A DNA stretch of 64,000 nucleotides from Rhizobium sp. NXC14 (GTDB lineage Bacteria; Pseudomonadota; Alphaproteobacteria; Rhizobiales; Rhizobiaceae): assembly GCF_002117485.1 (NCBI RefSeq), contig NZ_CP021030.1, forward strand, positions 2,545,001 through 2,609,000. The letters are read 5' to 3'. The position numbers and the translations under genes are program-made. Positions 32,465 through 39,961 of the stretch are shown here, piece after piece. Positions within the stretch are counted from its first letter, which is position 1; every line of letters begins with the position of its first letter. The notes under the pieces are model-generated. The model ran no database searches. It saw only the letters and a program-made list of their open reading frames with translations, and was not told where the DNA came from.

Positions 32465-32493
32465 CAGCTAGACAGAAATTTCCATCTCGTCAA
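32465..32493 (-). promoter_or_regulatory. Promoter of the leader peptide and efflux gene
   Basis: TTGACG (32493-32488) and TAGCTG (32470-32465) are 17 bases apart on the minus strand. The -10 box can also be read as CTAGCT with 16-base spacing, close to the rhizobial CTATAT. Transcription would start at about 32458-32460, at the leader peptide ATG. Confidence 0.5.
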
Positions 32494-32558
32494 CGTGCGG
32501 TTTCAATGCTCGCAGAAAATGCCGCTCTCGAAACTCGCCCCGATCTGAGCGCTGCAAC

Positions 32559-32665
32559 GTGCTGGTGACCCTAGCGATAGGCGCAGTCTTTCTCGGCGAA
32601 GCCTCCGAGCTCAACATGGCGCGGCTCGCAGCCGGCACCCTTTTCATCTGTTGGCGCCCTGCTCG
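32559..32665 (+). pseudogene. Possible relic of an EamA/DMT transporter C-terminus
   Basis: One frame reads VLVTLAIGAVFLGEA, then SELNMARLAAGTLFI, which resembles the last two helices of EamA-type transporters (the LGE motif is typical). No start, no upstream part and no further downstream part are present. It lies between the divergent efflux and LysR genes. The resemblance is short and could be chance. Confidence 0.3.
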
Positions 32666-32747
32666 TCAGAAGTGCCTGACAGACCCCGCATTGCGGCTGG
32701 ATCGCCTTTGTTGATATCCTGCATTCGCGCAAATGGCGGAGCCCGAC

Positions 32748-33671
32748 ATGACCCCACGACAACTGAAGACTTTCCTGGCCGTCATCCGGCACGGAAACCT
32801 CACGCGCGCCGCTGCCGAGGTCAATCTCGCTCAGTCGAGCCTCAGTGATCAAATCCAGGCACTCGAAGAGGAGATGGGCGTTGAACTCTTCCTCCGCTCC
32901 CGGCAGGGCGTCGCTCCCACACCGGCAGGCATGACACTGAAGACCTATGCGGAAGAGATACTGGCGCTGAGCGATGAGGCGCAGACCGCCGTCCGTGTTG
33001 CCGCCGGCATTTCCGGATCCTCTATCACCCTGGGCACGCTCGAAACCATTGCCGCTGAAAGGCTGGCGCCCTGGCTCTCCCTCCTCCGCAGGCAAAATCC
33101 CGATCTCGGTCTCAAACTCAAGGTCGGTGGCAGTGGCGAATTGCATGCGAAATTGCAGCATGGCTCGGTTGATGTCGTCTTCACGTTCGATCGCGGCCAG
33201 CAGGACGAGCGCTTTGTGACACGCCGCGTCGCCAGCGAGCCGCTGGTGCTGATTGCCGCCGGCAGCTCGCAAATCTCGCCGCCGGAAAGCCTCGCAGCCC
33301 TGCACACCGCCCCGTTCATCGCAACCGCGGCCGGCTGCGTCTATCGCCGCCTGCTCGATACCGCCTTTGCCGAAGCGGGTTTTGCTCCGCCGGCCGTCGC
33401 CACGGAGGCGGACAGCATCGCAACAATCATCCGTCTCGTGGCATCAGGCGCCGGCTACGGCCTGGTCCCAAGTCTTGCGGTGGGGCCGTCCATTGCGCGC
33501 GGCGATCTCGTCGAACTGCCATGGCCCGGCCGACCACTTGCTACCTCGCTGGTGATGATGTGGCGACGTCGGCGCGTCCAGCCGCCGCACATCGCTTTCC
33601 TTCTGCAATCGGCCAGCGAAAATCTTTCGCCAGTCAGACCAGCCGATGCCCGCCTTCGACATGCAGGGTAA
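32748..33671 (+). CDS. LysR-family transcriptional regulator
   Basis: The 307-residue protein has the N-terminal HTH (MTPRQLKTFLAVIRHGNLTR, AAAEVNLAQSSLSDQIQALE) and a ligand-binding domain (about 90-295) with ITLGTLETIAAERLAPWL and VDVVFTFDRGQQDERFVTRR. The start is ATG 32748 with GCGGAGCCCGAC upstream, rather than ATG 32733. It is divergent from the efflux gene, a common layout for a regulator and its target, but the attenuator already offers a control route. Its last 38 bases overlap the end of the convergent SDR gene. Confidence 0.88.
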   Translation: MTPRQLKTFLAVIRHGNLTRAAAEVNLAQSSLSDQIQALEEEMGVELFLRSRQGVAPTPAGMTLKTYAEEILALSDEAQTAVRVAAGISGSSITLGTLETIAAERLAPWLSLLRRQNPDLGLKLKVGGSGELHAKLQHGSVDVVFTFDRGQQDERFVTRRVASEPLVLIAAGSSQISPPESLAALHTAPFIATAAGCVYRRLLDTAFAEAGFAPPAVATEADSIATIIRLVASGAGYGLVPSLAVGPSIARGDLVELPWPGRPLATSLVMMWRRRRVQPPHIAFLLQSASENLSPVRPADARLRHAG

Positions 33672-34362
33672 TGCCCGTGGTGAAACCGTTGCCGATCAGG
33701 AAACGGATCGCATCGGCCATATCCTCGGGCTGCCCAACCCGCCCAACCGGCAGGCGCTGCGCCATCGCATCCAGCCTCGCCTGCTTGGCATCACCGGCAA
33801 CGAAGCTCCAGATCGGCGTGTCAACCCAGCCCGGCGAGACCGCGTTGACGCGGATGGGCGCCAGTTCAACGGCAAGCGCCCTGACCAAGCCTTCGAGTGC
33901 CGCATTGACGGCCGCGACCATCGATCCGCGCGCGAGCGGCCGATAGGCCGCAATACCTGAAGTGTAAGTGATCGAACCTGACGACGGCAGTTGGGAGGCG
34001 CCATATTTCGCCAGCAGCAGCGGCCCGTATAACTTGCTCTGGACCACCTTTTCTGCCGCCGCCAGCTCGAGCGACGACAGCAGCTGATAGGCTCCTTCGA
34101 TTTCCGCCGCCGTGCTGACGATATGATCGACCGGTCCGCACTCCCGGAACAGCGCCGCGACCTCCTCCTCCCGGCCTATATCGACGACATGGGTTCGGTG
34201 TTTCGGGTGGTCGCCGAGATGACGGCAAGCTGTCGCAAGCTTCTCCTGACCGCGCCCGGCAATCGTCACCGACGCCCCCTCCTCGAGCAGACGCCCGGCA
34301 AGTGCCAGCCCCATGCCCGAACTGCCGCCGACAATTATCACCTTCTGACCTTCGATGCTCAT
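33634..34362 (-). CDS. SDR-family protein lacking the usual Tyr-Lys catalytic pair
   Basis: The 242-residue protein has the SDR nucleotide site VIIVGGSSGMGLALAGRLLE and the strand SITYTSGIAAYRP. At the position of the standard YxxxK it has GSMVAAVNAALEGL, in which Tyr and Lys are replaced by Val and Asn. RVNAVSPGWVDTPIW after it is normal. A family of rhizobial SDRs with this feature exists as I recall it; the activity is unclear. It could bind NAD(P) without redox function or use other residues. It is convergent with LysR and overlaps it tail to tail. Confidence 0.82.
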   Translation of the reverse strand: MSIEGQKVIIVGGSSGMGLALAGRLLEEGASVTIAGRGQEKLATACRHLGDHPKHRTHVVDIGREEEVAALFRECGPVDHIVSTAAEIEGAYQLLSSLELAAAEKVVQSKLYGPLLLAKYGASQLPSSGSITYTSGIAAYRPLARGSMVAAVNAALEGLVRALAVELAPIRVNAVSPGWVDTPIWSFVAGDAKQARLDAMAQRLPVGRVGQPEDMADAIRFLIGNGFTTGITLHVEGGHRLV

Positions 34363-34431
34363 AACAGCTGTCTCGCCACTTCATTGGAATGAGACAGCAG
34401 ATGCCTCCGCCGGACGCGAAAGAAAAACGGA

Positions 34432-34457
34432 AGAAGCCGATAGCACTATCGGCTTCT
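34432..34457 (-). terminator. Rho-independent terminator of the yadG-yadH operon
   Basis: AGAAGCCGATAG (34432-34443) and CTATCGGCTTCT (34446-34457) are perfectly complementary over 12 bp with a 2-base gap. On the minus strand they are followed by TCCGTTTTTCTTT. It lies 22 bases after the permease stop. Confidence 0.8.
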
Positions 34458-34479
34458 CCGATCATCGACGTTCAAGCGG

Positions 34480-35241
34480 TCAGTTGCGCAGCCGATACCC
34501 CGTCTTGAAGATCCAGCCGAGCGTTCCCAGGCAGATTGCCAGGAACATGGTGATCATCGCCAGGCTGATCGCCGGGTTGACATCGGCGATCCCGTAAAAA
34601 CTCCAGCGGAAGCCGCTGACGAGGTAGAGCACCGGGTTGAAGTGGCTGACCGCCTGCCAGAATGGCGGCAGCATGCTGACGGAATAGAAACTGCCGCCGA
34701 GAAAGGTCAGCGGCGGCACCACAAGCATGGGAATGAGGTTCAGCTGCTCGAAATTTCCGGCCCAGATGCCGATCATAAAGCCGAACAGGCTGAAAGTGAT
34801 CGCGGTCAGCAGGAAGAACAGGATCATCATGAAGGGATGTTCGATCCTGACATCGACGAAGAGATTGGCGGTCATGAGAATGATGACGCCGATAATCAGG
34901 CCCTTGGTGGCCGCGGCCCCGACATAACCGAGCAGTATCTCCGTCATCGCCACCGGCGCCGACAGCACCTCATAGATCGTGCCGGTGAACTTCGGGAAGT
35001 AGATCCCGAAGGAGCCGTTGCTAATACACTGGCCGAGCAGCGTCAGCATGATGAGGCCCGGCGTGATGAAAGCACCGTAGGATACGCCCTCCACTTCCTG
35101 AATACGCGAACCGACTGCCGCTCCGAAGACGATGAAATAAAGTGAGGTCGAGATGACCGGCGAGATGACGCTCTGCAGCAGCGTGCGGCGCGTGCGCGCC
35201 ATCTCGAAGAAGTAGATCGATTTGACCGCTTCGAAGTTCAT
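34480..35241 (-). CDS. yadH: ABC-2 type transporter permease (YadH-like)
   Basis: The 253-residue protein has six membrane helices and the ABC-2 features [32 protein letters not shown] and a C-terminal [17 protein letters not shown]. Length and pattern match E. coli YadH. It pairs with the ATPase gene upstream, whose stop overlaps its start (ATGA at 35238-35241). The substrate of YadGH exporters is not established. The 12-bp terminator follows directly. Confidence 0.88.
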   Translation of the reverse strand: MNFEAVKSIYFFEMARTRRTLLQSVISPVISTSLYFIVFGAAVGSRIQEVEGVSYGAFITPGLIMLTLLGQCISNGSFGIYFPKFTGTIYEVLSAPVAMTEILLGYVGAAATKGLIIGVIILMTANLFVDVRIEHPFMMILFFLLTAITFSLFGFMIGIWAGNFEQLNLIPMLVVPPLTFLGGSFYSVSMLPPFWQAVSHFNPVLYLVSGFRWSFYGIADVNPAISLAMITMFLAICLGTLGWIFKTGYRLRN

Positions 35242-36164
35242 TTGCCCGCTCCCACCAGCGCTACGAAGATATCTTCGAGCGAACTCTGCCGCGTCGAGAG
35301 ATCCTTGAAATGGATATTGTTCTCGCCGAGCCGGGTCAGCAGCGTCGCGATGCTATCCTGCTCGTTATCGGCGTCGAAATCATAAGTCAGACGGCTTCCG
35401 TCGGCTTCGAGAGTGAGGCCATTGCCAGCAAAGCAGTCTGGCAGCCGGCTTAGCGGTTCCGCCAAATCGAGGATGAGCTGCTTGCGGCCGAGCTTGGCCA
35501 TCAACGCCGCCTTTTCCTCGACGAGCAGCAGCTCGCCGCCATTGATGACGCCGACACGGTCGGCGATTTCCTCGGCCTCTTCGATATAATGGGTCGTCAG
35601 TATGATGGTGACGCCCGAAGCCCGGAGTTCTTCGACGACATGCCACATGTCCTTGCGCAGAGTCACGTCGACGCCAGCAGTCGGCTCGTCAAGGAAAAGA
35701 ATATCCGGCTCGTGGGAAAGCGCCTTGGCGATCAGCACCCGTCGTTTCATGCCGCCGGAGAGCTGACGCAGCGTATTGTCCTTCTTGTCCCAAAGCGAGA
35801 GCGCCCGCAGCACCTTCTCAATATGCGCTGGATTGGCCTTCTTGCCATGCAGCCCGCGCGAAAAGCTCACCGTGTTGAACACCGTCTCGAACTGGTCGGT
35901 CGTCAACTCCTGCGGCACCAGCCCGATCATCGAGCGGGTCGCGCGGAAATCCTTTACGACATCCTGGCCGGCCACCAGCACGCGACCGCCGCTCGGATTG
36001 GCGATGCCGCAGATGATCGAGATCAGGGTCGTCTTGCCGGCGCCGTTTGGCCCGAGCAGAGCCAGGATCTCGCCCTTCTCGACATCGAGGTTGATGCCCT
36101 TCAGGGCCTCGAACCCGTTGGCATAAGTCTTCGTCAGGTTCTGAACGGAAATAATAGGGGTCAT
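35238..36164 (-). CDS. yadG: ABC-2 type transporter ATP-binding protein (YadG-like)
   Basis: The 308-residue ATPase has Walker [10 protein letters not shown], the signature [16 protein letters not shown], Walker [13 protein letters not shown], and a C-terminal domain of about 80 residues ([15 protein letters not shown] onward). Its length equals E. coli YadG as I recall it. It forms an exporter with the YadH-like permease. A 13-bp palindrome overlapping the predicted -10 box upstream (separate entry) hints at repression by a TetR-like protein, none of which is encoded nearby. Confidence 0.9.
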   Translation of the reverse strand: MTPIISVQNLTKTYANGFEALKGINLDVEKGEILALLGPNGAGKTTLISIICGIANPSGGRVLVAGQDVVKDFRATRSMIGLVPQELTTDQFETVFNTVSFSRGLHGKKANPAHIEKVLRALSLWDKKDNTLRQLSGGMKRRVLIAKALSHEPDILFLDEPTAGVDVTLRKDMWHVVEELRASGVTIILTTHYIEEAEEIADRVGVINGGELLLVEEKAALMAKLGRKQLILDLAEPLSRLPDCFAGNGLTLEADGSRLTYDFDADNEQDSIATLLTRLGENNIHFKDLSTRQSSLEDIFVALVGAGK

Positions 36165-36203
36165 GCAGGACTCTTGCAGATGCTCGAAGTATTTCGGCCC
36201 GCT

Positions 36204-36221
36204 ATATAGTCACTCTGTGAC
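36204..36221 (-). promoter_or_regulatory. Candidate promoter -10 box with overlapping palindromic operator upstream of yadG
   Basis: GTCACTCTGTGAC (36209-36221) is a perfect 5-bp inverted repeat with a 3-base centre. It abuts CTATAT (36209-36204 on the minus strand), a rhizobial -10 type box about 40 bases upstream of the yadG start. The -35 match is poor. Confidence 0.4.
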
Positions 36222-36946
36222 GCTTTGACATCCTTCGGGAACATGAACACTGCATTCACGCCTCGCCAACACCCTCGCCTTCGTGAAGCCGATCATCCAT
36301 CGGCGACAAGCCGCCGATAGCCGGCTTCCGATTGCCGTCGCCCGCCGGCAATTCTCCCTGAAAGAAAGGCATCGGTCGGCTCCGGATGTCATCATCCGGT
36401 GATATTCATGCTTGATAAGAGAGCCGAGGCAAGCACCGGCATCCGCCCCGCCGCCCATTCCTTTGCGGAGCCGTCTTACCGGCGTTCTCGTTGCGCCCTT
36501 TTCCGCTGCCTCGGCATGTAATGAAGGTTATTGTTCAGTCACAAAGCGTTTGGAACCGGCCAGTATCCCTGTGCAGCCGCGTTCGTCTTAGCCGGCCTCT
36601 GCGCCGGCTTTTCTTTTGATGTGTCGTTGCAGCAGATGACCGCCCCTCGTCCTTCGAGGCGGATACATGTAGCCATTAATGCCTTTCGCCTGCCGCTCAA
36701 GGCTTTCGTCGCTAACGCTCCTCACCCCCTCATCTGCCCTACGGGCATCTTTCTCCCCGTTGGGGAGAAGAGGGAGCAAGCCGCCGACCATCGTTTCCTA
36801 TCGTAAAGGTCTCAATGGGAGCGAGGTGCTGCCACGAGTTCCTTCTCCCCAGCGGGGAGAAGATGCCAGCAGGCAGATGAGGGGGTGAGCGACTTTAGGA
36901 GCGAATGCAATGAGTGAAAGCGAGGCGCAAGGATAAGGGCCACCCC
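36222..36946. other. Gene-free region between yadG and the GH43 gene
   Basis: About 725 bases with no credible gene. An 82-codon frame on the minus strand at its left end has no family resemblance. The right half holds a pair of inverted RIME-like repeats (separate entry). Confidence 0.45.
36716..36900. repeat. Inverted pair of RIME-like repeats
   Basis: Copy A (about 36716-36775) and copy B (about 36838-36893) are inverted relative to each other. Both contain TCACCCCCTCATCTGCC followed by a variable 9-base piece and CTTCTCCCC...GGGGAGAAG. Together they could form a cruciform of about 180 bases. This is the common intergenic mosaic type of rhizobia. Confidence 0.65.
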
Positions 36947-38560
36947 TCACAATTCATCATAATTGAACCAATCGAAATCCGCCGTCTTCCCTCGCCCCGA
37001 CGTATCGAAGGCGAACACGCCGGCAAAGGCGCCTGTGAAGGAGCCGTGCTCGCCGCGTCCGCCCTCGTCGGAAATCACGCCGGCGTCGAGGACAGGGCCG
37101 ATCGGCTGCCAGGCGCCCTTGCCTTCCGTCTGCCAGAAGAATTGCAGGTCATTCTCGCGGATTTCCATCGCAAGCTGGACACGGCCCTCGGCCGGGATCG
37201 CTACACCGCTTTCAGCGGGAAAGCTCAGGCGACTGTTCGGATAGTCGCCATTGCAGGAGAGGATCGTCACGCATCGGCCGAGCGTTTCGTGCAGCGTCAC
37301 GGCAATCGCGTGGAACTTATGGCGATTGTAGTACTGCGTCAGCCCCGCAACCTGCTGATAGTTGTCGGGTGAAAATTCGATCACAGTCTCAGCGCGGAAA
37401 CTATGATGCTCTTGCCGGCGCGCGACCAGCGACTGCTCGAACCAGGAGCCGATGCTCTCGCGTCCGATCAGCCTGAGATGGCCGGGTCGATCCGTCAGGC
37501 TGAAGATGCGCCCGGGCTCGGGCGTGCGCAGCCACTGGAAATCAGCCGGCAGCTTGCCTCCATCGAAACTGTACTCGCTGCGCATCGGCTTCTCGACCGG
37601 CACAGCACCGAAGGGAGCCGGCACATCGACATCGGGCACCGAGGTGCCGTTTTCCAAATAGAGCCAATCGTCGTCGCGCCAGACGCATTTCTGCAGGGAC
37701 GTTTCGCGCCCCAGCGTGCATCGCCGTTTCGGCGGCAGCGGCCGGCCGCTGAGATGAGTGTGATAGGCCTGACCATTGGGTGTCTCGACATATTGGCCGT
37801 GCCCTGCCCGCTGCAGCACCGCACCCGGATGATCCTTCGAGGTGATCAGATGCGTGTTTGGATGCATCTCATAGGGCCCGTCGATGCGGCGCGAACGCGC
37901 CATGGTGACGGCGTGGTCATAGCCGGTGCCGCCCTCGGCGGTCGTCAGATAATACCAGCCGTTCTTCTTGAAGAGATGCGGGCCTTCGACGAGGCCGAGC
38001 GGGCTCCCGGCGAAGATGTTGCGGATCGGGCCTTTCAGCACCTTCGCCTCCGGATCCCATTCCTGCAGCAGGATGCCGTCGAAGGCCGGCGATTTCGGCG
38101 AGCCACCGAAGCTTTCGGTACGGTGGTTCCACTGCATGTTGACGAACCATTTGCGGCCGTCATCGTCGTGGAAGAGCGAGGGATCGAAGCCGGAAGAATT
38201 TACATAGACGGGCTCGGACCATTCTCCCTCGATCGAGGGAGAGGTCACGATGTAATTATGCGCATCCTTGAAATTGCCGTCGAAACGCTTAACGTCGGTA
38301 TAGACCAGCCAGAACTGCCCGTCGGCATAGGAAAGGCACGGGGCCCAGATGCCGCAGCTATCGGGATTGCCGCGCATGTCGAGCTGCGAGGCGCGCTCCA
38401 GCGGCCGGCGCACCAGAGTCCAGTTCACCAAGTCTCGCGAATGATGAATCTGCACACCCGGATACCATTCGAAAGTCGAGGTGGCGATGTAATAATCGTC
38501 GCCGACGCGGCAGATCGACGGATCGGGATTGAACCCGGGCAGGATGGGATTGCGGATCAT
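36947..38560 (-). CDS. Glycoside hydrolase family 43 (beta-xylosidase / arabinosidase type)
   Basis: The 537-residue protein starts MIRNPILPGFNPDPSICRVG with the catalytic base Asp in NPDPS. It continues IATSTFEWYPGVQIHHSRDL, then SGFDPSLFHDDDGRKWF (pKa-modulating Asp) and GLVEGPHLFKKNGWYYL (proton-donor Glu). The C-terminal beta-sandwich (from about residue 325) is the XynB-type domain. It has no signal peptide, so it acts on imported oligosaccharides. It is the last gene of the minus-strand sugar block and would release xylose or arabinose from plant glycans. Confidence 0.9.
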   Translation of the reverse strand: MIRNPILPGFNPDPSICRVGDDYYIATSTFEWYPGVQIHHSRDLVNWTLVRRPLERASQLDMRGNPDSCGIWAPCLSYADGQFWLVYTDVKRFDGNFKDAHNYIVTSPSIEGEWSEPVYVNSSGFDPSLFHDDDGRKWFVNMQWNHRTESFGGSPKSPAFDGILLQEWDPEAKVLKGPIRNIFAGSPLGLVEGPHLFKKNGWYYLTTAEGGTGYDHAVTMARSRRIDGPYEMHPNTHLITSKDHPGAVLQRAGHGQYVETPNGQAYHTHLSGRPLPPKRRCTLGRETSLQKCVWRDDDWLYLENGTSVPDVDVPAPFGAVPVEKPMRSEYSFDGGKLPADFQWLRTPEPGRIFSLTDRPGHLRLIGRESIGSWFEQSLVARRQEHHSFRAETVIEFSPDNYQQVAGLTQYYNRHKFHAIAVTLHETLGRCVTILSCNGDYPNSRLSFPAESGVAIPAEGRVQLAMEIRENDLQFFWQTEGKGAWQPIGPVLDAGVISDEGGRGEHGSFTGAFAGVFAFDTSGRGKTADFDWFNYDEL

Positions 38561-38627
38561 GGCGGCTCCTCCGAAATAAAATGTGGTACGTACGTCAGAT
38601 TAGCGTGGCTATCTCGCCTTCCCCTTC

Positions 38628-38652
38628 TTCCCAGCGGGGAGAAGAGGGAGCA
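38628..38652. repeat. RIME-like half repeat
   Basis: CTTCTTCCC...GGGGAGAAG lies between the GH43 and aldo/keto reductase genes. It continues as AGGGAGCAAGC, as in the copy near 36.77 kb. Confidence 0.5.
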
Positions 38653-38673
38653 AGCAGCACTCCCATCTCTCTC

Positions 38674-39705
38674 TTAGTCCCGCTCCGCCGACTTCGCCCA
38701 GAGATTGATATCGGCCTCCTTGGCATAGACATCAATCTCCTTCAGTTCCTCAGCCGAGAACTCGATATTATCCAGCGCCTTGACGCAATCGACGATCTGC
38801 GAGGAGCGGCTGGCGCCAATTAGCGCCGAAGTCACGCGTCCGCCGCGCAGCACCCAGGAAATCGCCATCTGCGCCAGCGTCTGGCCGCGCCGTTCGGCGA
38901 TCTCGTTCAGCTTCCTGATATTGTCGATGATCGAGGGACGGATGAAATCGCGCTTGAGGAAATGATTCTGCGCCGCTCGGCTGTCGTCGGGAATGCCGGC
39001 GAGATACTTGGTCGTCAGCATGCCCTGGGCGAGCGGCGAGAATACGATCGAACCCATGCCGACGTCATCGAGCGTATCGAGCAGCTTGTCATCCTCGACC
39101 CAGCGGTTGAGCATCGAATAGCTCGGCTGGTGGATCAGGCAGGGCGTGCCGAGGCTCTTGAGGATCGCGGCGGCTTCGCGGGTGCGCTGCGAATTGTAGG
39201 AGGAGATGCCGACATAGAGCGCCCGGCCGGAGCGGACGATATGATCGAGCGCGCCGCAGGTTTCCTCGAGCGGCGTCTCCGGATCGAAGCGATGCGAATA
39301 GAAGATATCGACATAATCAAGGCCCATGCGCTTCAGGCTCTGGTCGCAGGAAGCGATCAGGTACTTGCGGCTGCCCCACTCGCCGTAGGGACCCGGCCAC
39401 ATATCGTAGCCGGCCTTCGAGGAGATAATCAGCTCGTCGCGAAGCCCGGAAAATTCGGTGCGCAGTATCTCGCCGAAAGCGGTCTCCGCGCTTCCAGGAG
39501 GCGGCCCGTAATTGTTGGCGAGGTCAAAATGGGTGATGCCGAGGTCGAAGGCCGTGCGGCACATGTCGATCTTGCGGTCATGCGACGTGTCATCGCCGAA
39601 ATTATGCCAAAGGCCGAGGGAGACGGCCGGCAGCTTCAGACCGGAGCGGCCCGTGCGGTTATATTTCATTTTCGAATAGCGGTCTGCGGCCGGTTGCCAG
39701 CTCAT
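38674..39705 (-). CDS. Aldo/keto reductase (L-glyceraldehyde 3-phosphate reductase / YghZ type)
   Basis: The 343-residue protein has MKYNRTGRSGLKLPAVSLGL, then THFDLANNYGPPPGSAETAF with catalytic Asp and Tyr, and SSKAGYDMWPGPYGEWGS with Lys. The C-terminal NADP site is SALIGASRSSQIVDCVKAL. The NNYGPPPG form is that of the YghZ/Kvbeta-like group, which reduces L-glyceraldehyde 3-phosphate and other aldehydes. It starts at ATG 39705 or 12 codons later. It belongs to the sugar block but is separated from the upstream genes by an insertion element. Confidence 0.87.
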   Translation of the reverse strand: MSWQPAADRYSKMKYNRTGRSGLKLPAVSLGLWHNFGDDTSHDRKIDMCRTAFDLGITHFDLANNYGPPPGSAETAFGEILRTEFSGLRDELIISSKAGYDMWPGPYGEWGSRKYLIASCDQSLKRMGLDYVDIFYSHRFDPETPLEETCGALDHIVRSGRALYVGISSYNSQRTREAAAILKSLGTPCLIHQPSYSMLNRWVEDDKLLDTLDDVGMGSIVFSPLAQGMLTTKYLAGIPDDSRAAQNHFLKRDFIRPSIIDNIRKLNEIAERRGQTLAQMAISWVLRGGRVTSALIGASRSSQIVDCVKALDNIEFSAEELKEIDVYAKEADINLWAKSAERD

Positions 39706-39775
39706 CTGAATAACTCCTGATAAAATACAATACTGTCGTCATTCCACACCTCGACCCAAGAGATCTCCGACGGCA

Positions 39776-39915
39776 GCCCCTCATCCGCCTGCCGGCACCT
39801 TCTCCCCTAAACAGGGGGAAGGGAGATGCCGCACCGGCTTCCTCCAAACTCAAAACTGCGTTTTGGCACGTCCCCTCTCCCCGTTCCAACGGGGAGAGGG
39901 CTAGGGTGAGGGGCA
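39776..39915. repeat. RIME-like inverted repeat pair
   Basis: The outer ends GCAGCCCCTCATCC (near 39772) and GGTGAGGGGCAGCC (near 39905) are inverted copies. Inside are the cores CTTCTCCCC...GGGGGAAGG and CCTCTCCCCG...CGGGGAGAGG. The repeat lies beside the IS481 left end, upstream of the aldo/keto reductase gene. Confidence 0.6.
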
Positions 39916-39961
39916 GCCATCGTGAACGACCGGGTTGATGATCGACATTTTGGACCGGGAT

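Noticed and set aside
32571..33305. Long minus-strand frame opposite the LysR gene
   Set aside because: It mirrors LysR codon structure and has no recognisable domain; LysR is clear on the plus strand.
36210..36458. 82-codon minus-strand frame upstream of yadG
   Set aside because: It covers the putative yadG promoter and has no protein-like features.
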